Source of the DNA: Amoebidium appalachense
Lineage: Eukaryota > Ichthyosporea
Direction of reading: 5' to 3'
DNA length: 64,000 nucleotides
NCBI GenBank assembly: GCA_963693365.1
Contig: CAVNZM010000002.1
Coordinates: 14,570,001-14,634,000, forward strand
The notes under the pieces are model-generated. The model saw only the letters and a list, made by a program, of their open reading frames with translations. It made no database searches and was not told the DNA's origin. Made by a program: the position numbers and the translations under genes. Numbering within the stretch: position 1 is the stretch's first letter; every line of letters starts with the position of its first letter. Of this stretch, positions 1-31,048 are shown piece by piece.

Positions 1-52
1 CGTGGCAATCTGTTAAGATGCTGTCAGACACAGCCCACAAAAACATAGCCAC

Positions 53-348
53 ATGAATCGCATTTATCCTGTATGTAGAAGCGTGAACACACACACAAAA
101 AAAAAAAAGGGTGCACACAGACACACACACTCGACATGCATGTGTGACTGCATGCACTCACTTGGGCACCCACCTACGTACATACACATGCACGCACACA
201 GCCATACACATGCACACCTGCACACGCACACAAATAGGGAGAGAGAGAGACAGACACAGACACAGGCATACGCGCACATCCACACACACACTCACTCACA
301 CACACACACATGCACACACGCGCGCGCACACACTCACACACACGGACG

Positions 349-440
<92 letters not shown>

Positions 441-450
441 GCGCGCACGA

Positions 451-541
<91 letters not shown>
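53..541. repeat. CA-rich microsatellite block ending in poly-A
   Basis: The block holds imperfect CA and CACG repeats, then two long (CA)n arrays (about 355-438 and 452-524) split by a short CG-rich interruption, then an A run at 525-541. Long reading frames on both strands are only His-Thr or Cys-Val repeats. The block lies on the 3' side of the TRMT44 gene, so it may be intron or downstream DNA. Confidence 0.95.
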
Positions 542-542
<1 letters not shown>

Positions 543-693
543 CTCCTATCCTGTCCCCGCCATCCCCTTTCCAAGAACATAAAGCTCTACCTCAACCCCA
601 GATAACAACCTCTTGACCCAACAACATACTATTTGCATAGCTTAATGATATGCTTTCAATGTATTTCAGAGTGCTGTGTTTCTTTGTGTACGC

Positions 694-800
694 ACAGACA
701 GAGACAGAGAAAGAGAAAGAGAAAGACAAAGACATACACAGAGAGAGAGAAAGAGAAAGAGAAAGACAAAGACACACACAGAGAGAGAGAAAGAGAGAAG
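694..800. repeat. purine-rich GA/AAAG tandem repeat
   Basis: The stretch repeats AGAAAG-type purine units, with two nearly identical blocks of about 42 bp that each end in a CACAGAGAG-like segment. On the minus strand it forms a pyrimidine-rich tract directly downstream of the last TRMT44 exon found (814-963). Confidence 0.8.
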
Positions 801-813
801 GCAGAGCACCTAC

Positions 814-7849
<7,036 letters not shown>

Positions 7850-8886
7850 GTTTGAATTAAATGAAGTTGACGATGAGCCCCCTAGCACGAATCAGAATGC
7901 TTTCACCAACACTTAGTTGATATAGTATACATGTATCCTCGAGGAAATTACATGCACCAACATGCACCAACACTTGGTTAATAAAGTATAAATATATCCT
8001 TTAGAAAATTGCATATAATTTGCAGTCCATTTCCTTCAAAACTTTTCAGTGAAGTCTGTGCAGTGTGCACACCGTGCATGTGGTGAATTCACAGGTCTGG
8101 CGGCTTCATAACGCGCCAAAATTATGAAACACCTATCAGAATTTACTATTTGTAATATCACGAACTTCTGTGGGTATTGCGTCGCCCTCTGATCGCACAC
8201 ACCCAAGTGACCGCATGCAAGGCTAGCACATATACGTCAATATATATCACCCATAGTACTAAAAGAGGCAGCTCTAAAGAAAGTGAAATAAAAGATATAT
8301 ATATTTTATACTACTTGGCTTGTTCTTGTACACATATCTTTCTCTTGTTCGATTTCCAATATACTTATCTTCATGCTTTTGTGTACTACACGCCAGGGGT
8401 GTTCGGTTCCGCACACGGCCACATTCCGATGAAATAAATATCGAAAAATTCCACACAGCTGACACGTACAAATGTGCGTGTGTGTGTGCTAACGGTTTTA
8501 ACGGTTTAGTAAATATTAGTTCGTGCTTCATTTATTCAGAAGATAACAACAGGCACGGTTTTGCAGTACGCTTTTCTGCTCTTTTTCTCTTGGACCGTCT
8601 GATTGACAGCCCCAACCCCCGGGATAGGACAGTACCCAACCCATACCCACTTGGCATTTTGACAACCTGAGAGATTCACTTTTTTCTTCTCGTTCTGTTC
8701 TATCCAGAAGCTAGACTGTCTTGCCCTTCATTATCCTAAGTTAACGCAATTACCTGCTCTAATAGTTTCATTATTTCCCACCCTTGCCTCGCAGCTACGA
8801 CTTCCCCCCCCACTTTTTCTTATTTCAATCCAGACTTCCAATTCTAATCAATTTCCTTCCTTTCCAACTGAGCCTCCTCAAGCACC
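7850..8886. promoter_or_regulatory. shared divergent intergenic region, TRMT44 / NAXD
   Basis: These 1,037 bases separate two divergent start codons and should hold both promoters. The segment has ordinary, AT-richer composition with no long homopolymers. It contains a diverged tandem repeat (7904-8022), and the approach to the NAXD start is pyrimidine-rich. No TATA or initiator element can be assigned with confidence. Confidence 0.5.
7904..8022. repeat. diverged tandem repeat, period about 61 bp, two copies
   Basis: Both copies begin CACCAACACTT and share a GTATA..ATATCCT core followed by AAATT.CAT. Copy 1 is about 7904-7964 and copy 2 about 7965-8022. It lies in the TRMT44/NAXD divergent region. 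Confidence 0.75.
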
Positions 8887-9906
8887 ATGACGAGTCCAAA
8901 CCTGGTAAGCCGTGTGGTGAGCATCATCCCAGCGCTCGAAGCGTCACTTCACAAGGGCCAGGCAGGAAGGATTGGCGTGGTGGGTGGGTGCACCGAATAC
9001 ACAGGGGCGCCATACTATGCTGCAATAGCCAGCCTGAAATGTGGTGCTGATCTGTCTCATGTTTTCTGCACGGTGGGAGCTGCACCCGTTATCAAATCCT
9101 ACTCCCCCGAGCTAATCGTCCACCCATACTTACTTGAAAGTAGAGATCGAAAGGGAATGAATCCGGAAGAGTTGGCTAACGAAGCTTCAAAAGATGTGAC
9201 GGCTTGGCTCTCCCGTTTGCATGCGCTCGTAATTGGGCCAGGATTAGGAAGGGATCCGGCCGTGCTCACAGCAACACGACATGTCATTAACGAGGCAAAG
9301 AAACTAAACCTACCATTGGTGATAGATGCAGACGGGTTGTTTCTTGTCACACAGGACCCTGAGATAGTCACGGGATATGCCAGCGCAACTCTGACTCCAA
9401 ACGTCGCAGAATTTGGACGACTTTATGAGAAAGTGATCGGGAAGAAACCGGATTTCGACACGAACGCAAACCCTCACGCAGCATCACGGTCGGGAGAGGC
9501 TGGGGGGGAGCAGGCAAGGAGTTTGCAGGAAAAAGCGATCGAGTTAAGTAAGGCAATGGGCAATGTTACCTTTTTGTGTAAAGGAGAGGTGGACATCATC
9601 ACAAATGGAAGAGCCGCAATTACGTACTCGGCTGATGGATCCCCCCGGCGTTGTGGGGGACAGGGGGACGTGTTGGCGGGGACAACGGGCACCTTTACCC
9701 ACTGGGCATTTTCGGCCCTACCAGACAATAAGTGGCCGGATGGGGTCAGTGCAAATATGATTGCGGCCCTGGGGGGGTCTATGTTGACGCGAAAATGCTC
9801 GGATATTGCCTTTGTGGAGCACGGCAGGACCATGACCGTGCCCGACATGATTGCTGCCCTGCCCAAGGCCTTTGGCAGTCTGTTCCCTGGCCGCTATCAC
9901 CACTAG
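8887..9906 (+). CDS. NAXD: ATP/ADP-dependent (S)-NAD(P)H-hydrate dehydratase (NAXD/CARKD family), intronless
   Basis: Repair enzyme: it dehydrates damaged NADHX/NADPHX back to NAD(P)H using ATP or ADP and works with the NAXE epimerase. The 339-residue frame is intact and has normal length for the cytosolic form. Visible motifs of the ribokinase-like fold: GPGLGRD (residues 117-123), DADGL (147-151), LTPNVAEFGRL (169-179), KGEVDII near 232-238, and the nucleotide/catalytic block GSPRRCGGQGDVLAG (251-265) with the expected base Asp261. The start is the ATG of ACCATGACG; the first residues already match the family. No organelle presequence is evident. It is intronless, unlike most neighbours, and divergent from TRMT44. 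Confidence 0.95.
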   Translation: MTSPNLVSRVVSIIPALEASLHKGQAGRIGVVGGCTEYTGAPYYAAIASLKCGADLSHVFCTVGAAPVIKSYSPELIVHPYLLESRDRKGMNPEELANEASKDVTAWLSRLHALVIGPGLGRDPAVLTATRHVINEAKKLNLPLVIDADGLFLVTQDPEIVTGYASATLTPNVAEFGRLYEKVIGKKPDFDTNANPHAASRSGEAGGEQARSLQEKAIELSKAMGNVTFLCKGEVDIITNGRAAITYSADGSPRRCGGQGDVLAGTTGTFTHWAFSALPDNKWPDGVSANMIAALGGSMLTRKCSDIAFVEHGRTMTVPDMIAALPKAFGSLFPGRYHH

Positions 9907-9975
9907 GGTTTTTTTTTTTGGAGGGGAGGAGGGGGGGGGGGGGGGGAGGGGCGGAGGGGGGGCTCTTGTGTAAGT

Positions 9976-10006
<31 letters not shown>

Positions 10007-11761
10007 GAGGGGGGGGGGGGGAGGGGAGGGTAATAGGTAGGAAGGTGGATATTCGTGGATGTATCAACCCCAACGATTTCTGTATGTGTCCCTCCTCTTT
10101 CCCGCTTCCCGTCCAAATAAATACCCATTCTTTTCGCTTTGCGTTTTGTGTAGTGGGTTGGTGGGGTTGGGAGCATGTGTCTGTGTGTGGTGAGTGTTTA
10201 ATAGGTGGGTTCTGTAGCGCGGGCTGTGTGTGTGTTTGGGGGGGGGGGGGGGGGGGGGGGGGGGAGGGGGGCTTTGGCTCTCTGTACCTTGATACAATTT
10301 GCTACCTTGGCTTGTATGGTGAATCTCACGTTGTTGGTGGTATTGTAATTTAGTTTATCATAGTTAAGAAGGATTTGAGAAGCAACTGCCAACAATCTCG
10401 CTTCAAGTTCCATATCTGTGCTTGAATTCTTGTTCTATTTGCACGCATGTGCCACGTTAAGTGCTTGCATTTTATTATTAATGTTTATCGTGTGACACAT
10501 TGATGATTAAATGTCATTGATTTTAACTGGCATTTCCCATTGGTTCAATTGCTTTCAGATGCTATATTCAAATTTTGATTCCTTGATGTGCTATGATTTA
10601 TAAAATGATTTTGAAATCTACCATCCGTCATGTACAGTGCATTGTGAAGCCCATTGCAGTAGAGTGACGTTTTCATCCCCCATGGATCCCCCCCCCCCCC
10701 CCCCCCACCCCCCCACCCCCCAACTGCAGCCCGTCCTTCACTCATCTACACATGCCCACGCACAAACACACACACGCGCGCGCGCGCACACACACACACA
10801 CATCCACCCATATGATGTGTTTTTCGCGGCAATTGCCATGCGGGCCATTGTGTCTATGTACTGTGAGCCACCCTGAGTTTGCTAAGTGCATATACTAATT
10901 TGCACTAATTAGCAATATTCATCTCATGCATGTATACATCACACATCGAAATCATCGCGACATGTACATGTACATATGTACAAATTGGCCTGGATTCAAC
11001 CCCCCCCCTTTCCCCCTCCCCCCTTCCCCCCCCGGATGCCACCGGTGGCACACACACATCACGTCACACACGTGCACCCAATGTTGCTGATTTACATCCT
11101 CCTCTTCTACGAGCACCCCAGACACACACACAAATTAAAAACACACATGTGCACCGCGGCAGACGTACGCGAGCACACCCCTCACTCGCTCCCGATCTGG
11201 CATGCAATCGTTTTCTCGACCCTAAAAGCACCCCTCCCCCCTCCCCCCCCCCCCCCCCTCCCCCCTCCCCCTCCCCCCCCCCTCCCCCGCCACCCTCCCC
11301 CCCCCACACCCCCACCGCTTCCCCATTCCCCGTCTTTTTCTATCTTTTTTATTTTTCGCGGTGGGTTCCGGAAGGGGGGGGGGGGGGGGGGGGAGAAAAG
11401 ACATTAAGAAGAAAGTGCCTCTGATGCTTGGGATATGTAGACGCTTGACACAGAGGCTTTATTCTTTCCATACTTCATATTAGTCGTCGCACGAGCACAA
11501 TGTCATGTGTGTTGCAGTTTTACGCCCGTTTTTCGTCGGTAAATGCCCAAACACAACCTATGCGTATCATTAACCAAGTATATCCATCCTTCCTGGAACC
11601 AACAGAATGCATAAGGATTAATGTACACTATCTAATATTAGCCCCCCTTTCGTCCACAGAGAAACACACCTAACAACATAAAAGGAGAGGAGGGAAAGGG
11701 AGGGAGGGCGGGAGGGAGGGACGGAGAGTAGGTGTGTGTGAGTGTGGGGTGTGTAGGGTGC

Positions 11762-11826
<65 letters not shown>

Positions 11827-11917
11827 ATATATAGAGAGAGAGATAAAAGAAACGATACACGCAAGAAAAAAAAAAAAAAAAGGGAATCAATGCCCGTGAC
11901 CCAAGCAAGGGGCAGCA
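9907..11917. other. intergenic region between NAXD and the 137-residue membrane protein gene (convergent)
   Basis: No coding exon was recognised in these 2.0 kb. Contents: G runs and TG repeat right after the NAXD stop (9913-10030), a G run near 10239-10268, C runs at 10688-10720, 11000-11040 and 11230-11310, a CA/CG array at 10765-10802, and a G run of about 49 nt (11777-11825) followed by poly-A (11864-11881). It should contain both 3' UTRs. Confidence 0.6.
10116..10121 (+). terminator. candidate polyadenylation signal for NAXD
   Basis: AATAAA lies about 210 nt after the NAXD stop, past the G-rich block, and is followed by T-rich then G/T-rich sequence. The position is plausible, but no transcript evidence is available. 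Confidence 0.35.
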
Positions 11918-15070
<3,153 letters not shown>

Positions 15071-16320
15071 TTTTCGTTTTGTTCCACACCTAAGCAGGTA
15101 ATGACAGAACGAAAGAAAAACGAAACTTATTCTGGCACCCGGTTTGTGTGGAAGCCATCCATATATACTCAAGGCCCCCTTGGGTGATAAGGTGGTGTTG
15201 TATATACTGTGCTTGCTGGATCACCCTAAACTCTATCTCATTTTGGTTGGCTAAAGGACATTCATTACAGTAGCCCCTGGCAATCCAAGTTATATCCATA
15301 ATAAAGATGTATATGTGCACAAAGCAACACAAAATTTTAAAAGATAAATATATACGACGTGTTCTTGCAGAAGAAATGAAAGGACTAACAGAGAACTGTG
15401 GCGTGTATATTCCTCTTTCGGACAAACGAAACTTGTAAAGGGGTTTGTGCACGTGTACTGCTACGATTGGTTCTCTGCGCACCACTTGTGGTCTAGGGAG
15501 ATCTTCAGCGCTGCAAGCAACTGGTTGAAGCAGTGGTTGAAGCGCGAACACATTATGGTAGATGACAAGTACGTACTTGTCAAGTACATACACACTTAGG
15601 CGTACAACTTTCAACTTCTTTTATGAATGCCACAGGCTTTTGCTGCAGGTGGAAGATTTTTTTGTGTGCACAACCAACTCTCCGATGATGGCCAAGCATC
15701 GGTCATGAACATGGCCATCACGCTCGACGGCTGTGTGCAGGCCACCGGCGGGTGCATGGGCATGTCACGGTGGTACACCATCTCAGATTAATCCAGCTGG
15801 CGCGGTGCCGGGTTATCAGTTGCGAACAAAAACGAAAGCTCATTGCATGCATGTGCACATTTGTACGTACACGTGTGTGTGTGTGTGTGCACATGTACCC
15901 GTGTGTGTCTGCCCGTCTTTGATAGCCGAATCGAATGTGTTTCTGTGTGCACGTGTGTGTGTATGGACGTGTGTACACGTGTGTGTGTGTGTCTGGGGGG
16001 GGGGGGTTAGCGGAAAGCAAGGCTTGCTGTGCTTAATTTGTCACTGTAATAGTTTATTTGACATCGAGTCGATGCTGATGTGCTCGACCTACTAAGATTT
16101 TTTTAGGTTACACTGTCAAGGGTATTAGAAACCCTAGCTGAGGCCGCTTGGTTTTTCCCTCGGTTAATTATAAGGAAGGAGGAAAAAGTCCGAAGCCCGC
16201 CAGTGACTGTGCGATTTGAACGGGAAACGGAAAAATAAAACATGAATTCTTGAATGAAGGGCTCCCCCAGGACGAAAAAGACATGGAGAGCCCCTTGGGG
16301 CAAGGGCTAATCTGAGAGGG

Positions 16321-16352
<32 letters not shown>

Positions 16353-16475
16353 ATTGCAACGGAAAAGGTAAGAGAGAGGTGATAAATAAACTTCCTCTTC
16401 CATGCTTCACAGAAAAAAACCTGTAGAAAAGCAAACATAAACAAACAATAATGCTGGCAACATTTCTTTTCTAGT
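15071..16475. other. intergenic region between the EGF gene and the 137-residue protein gene
   Basis: No convincing gene. It should hold the promoter of the 137-residue protein gene (near 15071-15300) and the EGF 3' UTR (near 16200-16475). It contains a perfect 18-nt palindrome at 15564-15581, TG-rich sequence at 15870-16005 and an A run of about 27 nt at 16324-16350. A 174-codon open frame on the minus strand (15090-15614) has no recognisable features. Confidence 0.55.
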
Positions 16476-26034
<9,559 letters not shown>

Positions 26035-26410
26035 CCACAGTCCAATTCTACCCCTTCCCTCCCTCCCTGAGCTTTGTTGCACACGTCAATTGAGACCACT
26101 ACTGCCGGTGTTCCGAAACTTCCTGAGAATGCAGTTTGTCGTTTTCTAAAAAGAGTATCGAAAATCGAGGCTAAGAAATCACTCATTTACCTGGCAGCAT
26201 CTGCTATAATATTTCAGGTAACGATGTACGCATTATATTTGCACCTAAAATTATTCCCGGCGCATACATCCAAAGGTGGACTTATTCCCGACCACCTCGA
26301 TTGTGTTCCCTCCGAGGTAACTGATTGCCCATTACTCTCTCCGATGCACGACTCACGCTATTTGTGATTATTCGAACAAGCTATCACCATGTAAACAGGT
26401 GTTACGTACT

Positions 26411-26521
<111 letters not shown>

Positions 26522-27177
26522 ATAGGTATATATGCCTTGGCTGGTTCGGTGACAGCGACTATATGAATGCAAGTAATAGTAGTGATGAACGTAGTGAACG
26601 CAAACAGCGCCGCTTCAGGCCTGCGCACCGCCAAACAGATAAGCTGGTTACCCATTTCTACCCCGCTCTTTTGGAATGTAGATGGAATGCAGATGTTGTG
26701 TTGAAGTCTTCTAGGCTCGCTAAACCGTTAGTATACTATTACAGCCACCACAGCCACCCCGCCCGTACACAAACATAACACTCACTTCTTTCTCTACTTT
26801 AAATAGTTGAACTGAGTTTACGAAGCCCTTTTGGTAAACCCTGCTTGTATTGCGCACAATCACGGGCCTCGGCCGGCCAATATGGATCTATTCGGAATGT
26901 GCGAATGTTGTTTTCAATTGGTTAAATTTAGTGACACGTCACGGTGCACCGTGCACCGTGTAGGTGATGCAACGCGGCGGCTGCAGCCCAAGGCCTCCTA
27001 CTGTACTCTGACGGAGGCCTTGTTGCAGCCTCTGCAGTCGCCAACCTACCCATGCCCCGGGCCCTGACCCAAACTTCATGCAAGTGTGTAACTTCTATTT
27101 TCTCGATCGAGCCCTCGAGCCCAGAAAGCGCATTTATACAGTGCGCCGGACACAGCATGGCATACTTATCCACACAA

Positions 27178-27507
<330 letters not shown>

Positions 27508-28698
27508 CTCATATAGCTCAGCCACCCAGCGAGCAAACGTGTACAATTGCAAAACCAACATCGAAAAAAACAAAAGATCGGGAGCAAAATCAATAAAAAT
27601 AGAATTTTTTAAGAGGGTATATTCCTAGGCCCGGGGCCTTCGATTCCCGTAGGCTCCGTCTTTATGACGCAACTACTGTACCTGGACATCAAGACAGAGT
27701 GTGAGGTTTCAAAGGATGAGCATCCCAGAAATACCCGCCGTTGTTGCAAGCACCGACTGCTATCTCATACACCTCACAACACAACACGCACAACACATCA
27801 CATTTAAGAATCGCTGCCATGCTGTGAAACGTTTCCTTGTGGTCACTGGTCACCGGCGTGGCCAACATAAGCGCCGTGCGAATTTCGTCCCGCTAGCACT
27901 GAGAGCCACACAGGTATCCACACATATTGTAGGTAGTAGATGGTATAATGTCAGGTAACAGTCAATCGTACAAACACACACAGTACTGTCAGGTACGCAG
28001 TAGTGTGTTTGTCAAGGGGCTGTAGCGTAATGGCGGGCATGATTTTACATGAGTTTGCAGGAAACAGGTTAGAGTCTGGCTGGGGGTGTAGACAGGTCGG
28101 CCCAGCACGCAGAACCATATGGCTCGAAATCAGCAGTACTGGTTCAGCACCCTATTGCTAGCTAGAACTCAGGCTTTGTGATACCGACTCGGACAACACT
28201 TTGCATATACAGCATGCAGCAATGACACGTCAAAATGCTTTGTGAGGCCTGCAGGTGGTAAGGGCTGTGGTCGCCTGGGCTGCACCACATGCGTTCAAAA
28301 GTACACTCAGCATTATGTGGCTATAGGGATAAAGCCACGCAGACAGGATGCCTTTTCTCTGCTTCCCTGACTTGAGAAGTCCTCTTTCACAACATCTCTC
28401 TCAACGTGCACCACTGAAATGCCAATGTGCACGGATCTGAGAAAACTTTCCTCTTTGCATGTGTACTTGCAACCATCCATAACAGAAACGTTAACGCTTT
28501 GTTTCGCTCGCAGCATGCTCAACACTGTCAGCCTGCTATGCAAACGCGGTGCGTTTGACCTGATATTATTGTAGCACCCGCACATTGTTGTGCTGGAAAT
28601 AACATGTTCCGTACACCACTGTGCATTCGCAGTTTATTTTTGAGTACAGTCTGTGTGCAACAGATATTCTAGCTTCTTTGGCTCAGAGACCAGCTTCA

Positions 28699-28798
28699 GA
28701 GACCACATCCCCGGCGCCACACAAACATCGTATCACATCACTGCACAAGAGACCACAACCCCGGCACCACACAAACATCGCTTCCCATCACTGCACAA
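28699..28798. repeat. 50-bp tandem duplication
   Basis: Two adjacent 50-bp copies (28699-28748 and 28749-28798) start GAGACCACA and end CATCACTGCACAA. They differ at only a handful of positions. Confidence 0.93.
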
Positions 28799-30106
28799 AC
28801 GAACAAACCGTCACACTCTCCTATGAATATTGTGCATCTGGCTAACTGGCTAAAGCCAAGAGAAATGCATTATGAGCTCACATTTACACGGGACGGGGTA
28901 GCCCAGCTTTACGGACGCTGCCCGCCAAGACGGAATAAAGCAATTCCGTTTTGTTTTGTTTTTTGCCCGGTGTCACATTCGTGCAGACTCCGCAAACAAA
29001 CGTGGAATGGGGGGTACCAAAAACACCATTTTCAAAAAACATGTTAAAAGGAAAAAAACATGCCCTTCATGATCATCCGCGGCACATGTCATTTACGCAA
29101 TTAGATAAGAGATCACCTCCTGAGTTTCCCTAATTTATTTTTTCTAAATTGTTTTTCTGCTAAGTATCAATAGCAAAACTTGTTGAGCTAACAGCTAAAT
29201 CTTTGAATTTTTTGAGTATGAAAGCACCTAACCTGTTCAAAATTCCGTGAGTAGGGGTTTTTGTATTTTCTTCTCTGAGATATCTGTGATATCTCCGGCT
29301 TGCTTCTCTTTCATGAGGATATCAATAAAGTCATTATATAAATAAATATATATATAAAAATTCGGAAGTTGTGAGGAGTGGTTCCCCCAATGTCTTGATG
29401 ACTAGGTGATCGCGATGCATACCAGGAGTCAAAATAGGGACATCCTATTGGATTAAGACTTGACCCCCGGATAACCAACAAACACCGACTTCTCCGATTG
29501 GCGCAACAAGTGGCTACGGGAGAAAATTAAATTCGTCTATGGAGTTTGCATTCGATAGAGCGTTAAAACGACTCTAAGCGGTAACATTGCGAATCTTAAT
29601 GCTAATTTTTAAATCATGCATTTTTTCGGCCATGAGAACCGTGGCCGAGGGCGATCCGTCACCTTGGTCCCTAGACAAGATGCAATAAACACGGTAGCTA
29701 TGTGACGGTCTCTTCTTGCGCCCATGATATATAGAGTGTGGGTATAATAGGAAAAGGTAAAGCATTCTGTTTCCAACATTTTATCAAGATAAGAGTTATT
29801 TATTGATTTACTTGTACAAGAAAAGACATCCTTTGATCATTACCTAGCTATGGACAGTCACAGCTGAAAATCATTGCGGCACAAAGTTTTAACGCTTGCT
29901 GGCATCTTATCCTCGGATATTGTCCTACAAAACGCTGTGACGGTCATCACAGAGAGGACGGGCTAAGTCTCACTGAATAGCAGACTTGTTTATTCCTACG
30001 CTCAAACAAAAACTCCCAAACCTCCGGGCGTTAGAGCCCTACTTATCTACCACGTGTTCCCCATTAGGAAAACAAGCCCCACAACGTCCCATTAGTGAAG
30101 ATCAAA

Positions 30107-31048
30107 ATGGCACCCAAGAACCTCTTGTTCATCACTGCTGCAGCCCTCGCAGTGGCTGCTGTGTCCGCTCGCAATGTTCCCAGCGAGTACGAGCTGAAGT
30201 ATCCAGGAGCTGTTCGTAAATATGCTCTTTCCTCTGGTTTCGACCCCTCTGCAAAGCTACGAAAGAGCTACAACGATTACTACGAGAACGAGGAAAAGGG
30301 CGTCCGTGGGGATTATGATTACGACGAAGAAGTGAAGGATGGCTACTATGGTGACGAAGACGACCTGGAAGCGAAGGATGATGAGTGGGAGGACAAGTCA
30401 AAGTACCGCTTCCTGAAGGGCGGGAATTACGATGACGAGACGTACGAGGAGAAGGACTACGACGAAGACGATATCGAGGAAAAGGACTATGACGAAGACG
30501 ATACCGAGGAAAAGGACTACGACGAGGATGATTACGAGGAGAAGGATTATGGCGACGATGATACCGAGGAAAAAAATTACGATGACGAGGATGACACCGA
30601 GGGAAAGGACTACGATGAGGACGATACCGAGGAAAAAGACGATGATGAGGAAGTTGTTGCTCCCGAAGAAAAGTACGGCACACACAAATCGCACCAAGTC
30701 ACCCTTCCGGAGGGACGGGCAATCTTAAAGTCGGACGAGACCACTGCGCCCGAACAGAAGATTCTGTCACCACCCGCTAAGGATGCAAGCCAACCGGAGG
30801 TTAAGGCACAGGAGCCTGCACCGGAGGTTAAGGTGGCCGCAAGCGCAGTTCAGGCAGAGGCTGCACCTGAGAATGCCGCGTCGTCCACGGCCATGACACC
30901 AGCTACGATTGGGATGATTGTCGGCGTGTCGGTGGCAGGTGTTGCCTTGGTGGCAGGGGTGATTGGTGTGGTTGTGAGCCGGTCGTCAAAGAAGAAGAAG
31001 CACCCACTGATCCCTAGCAATGACCGTGAGCGTGGGGAGTCTTTGTAA
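30107..31048 (+). CDS. type I membrane protein with acidic decapeptide repeat, intronless
   Basis: Not assigned to a family. The frame is 313 residues in one exon. Residues 1-22 are a signal peptide (KNLLFITAAALAVAAVSA, likely cut before RNVPS). The luminal or extracellular part is highly acidic and Tyr/Lys-rich. Residues about 112-184 hold seven copies of a 10- to 11-residue unit based on EEKDYDEDDT. A Pro/Ala/Glu-rich stalk follows. Residues about 265-290 form a Gly/Ala/Val transmembrane helix (IGMIVGVSVAGVALVAGVIG), followed by a basic stop-transfer RSSKKKK and a short tail ending GESL. The start is the first ATG of the frame, in a good context (AAAATGG). The acidic repeats could bind cations or mineral, but that is only a guess. 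A polymeric purine codon pattern (GAGGAxAAGGACTACGAC) underlies the repeat. Confidence 0.8.
   Translation: MAPKNLLFITAAALAVAAVSARNVPSEYELKYPGAVRKYALSSGFDPSAKLRKSYNDYYENEEKGVRGDYDYDEEVKDGYYGDEDDLEAKDDEWEDKSKYRFLKGGNYDDETYEEKDYDEDDIEEKDYDEDDTEEKDYDEDDYEEKDYGDDDTEEKNYDDEDDTEGKDYDEDDTEEKDDDEEVVAPEEKYGTHKSHQVTLPEGRAILKSDETTAPEQKILSPPAKDASQPEVKAQEPAPEVKVAASAVQAEAAPENAASSTAMTPATIGMIVGVSVAGVALVAGVIGVVVSRSSKKKKHPLIPSNDRERGESL
30433..30650 (+). repeat. 30-bp coding tandem repeat
   Basis: About seven units of 30-33 bp encode the EEKDYDEDD decapeptide. Neighbouring units differ mostly by synonymous changes and by D/N, T/I/Y exchanges. Confidence 0.85.

Noticed and set aside
53-616. Long His/Thr or Cys/Val reading frames across CA/TG arrays, here and at many other positions
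   Set aside because: They are direct translations of dinucleotide repeats, open in several frames and on both strands at once, with no start context or homology.
15090-15614. 174-codon open frame on the minus strand between two genes
   Set aside because: No domain, no signal, no neighbour support, and it overlaps the expected 5' region of the 137-residue protein gene; probably chance.
26074-26367. 97-codon plus-strand frame upstream of the EGF gene with a hydrophobic stretch
   Set aside because: It lies in the expected EGF promoter on the other strand, has no recognisable homologue pattern, and its hydrophobic part is weak.
28015-28085. tRNA-like or tRNA-derived SINE segment (TAGCGTAATGGC and GGTTAGAGTC resemble A and B boxes)
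   Set aside because: The B box departs from GGTTCRA and no cloverleaf with paired acceptor and anticodon stems could be drawn.
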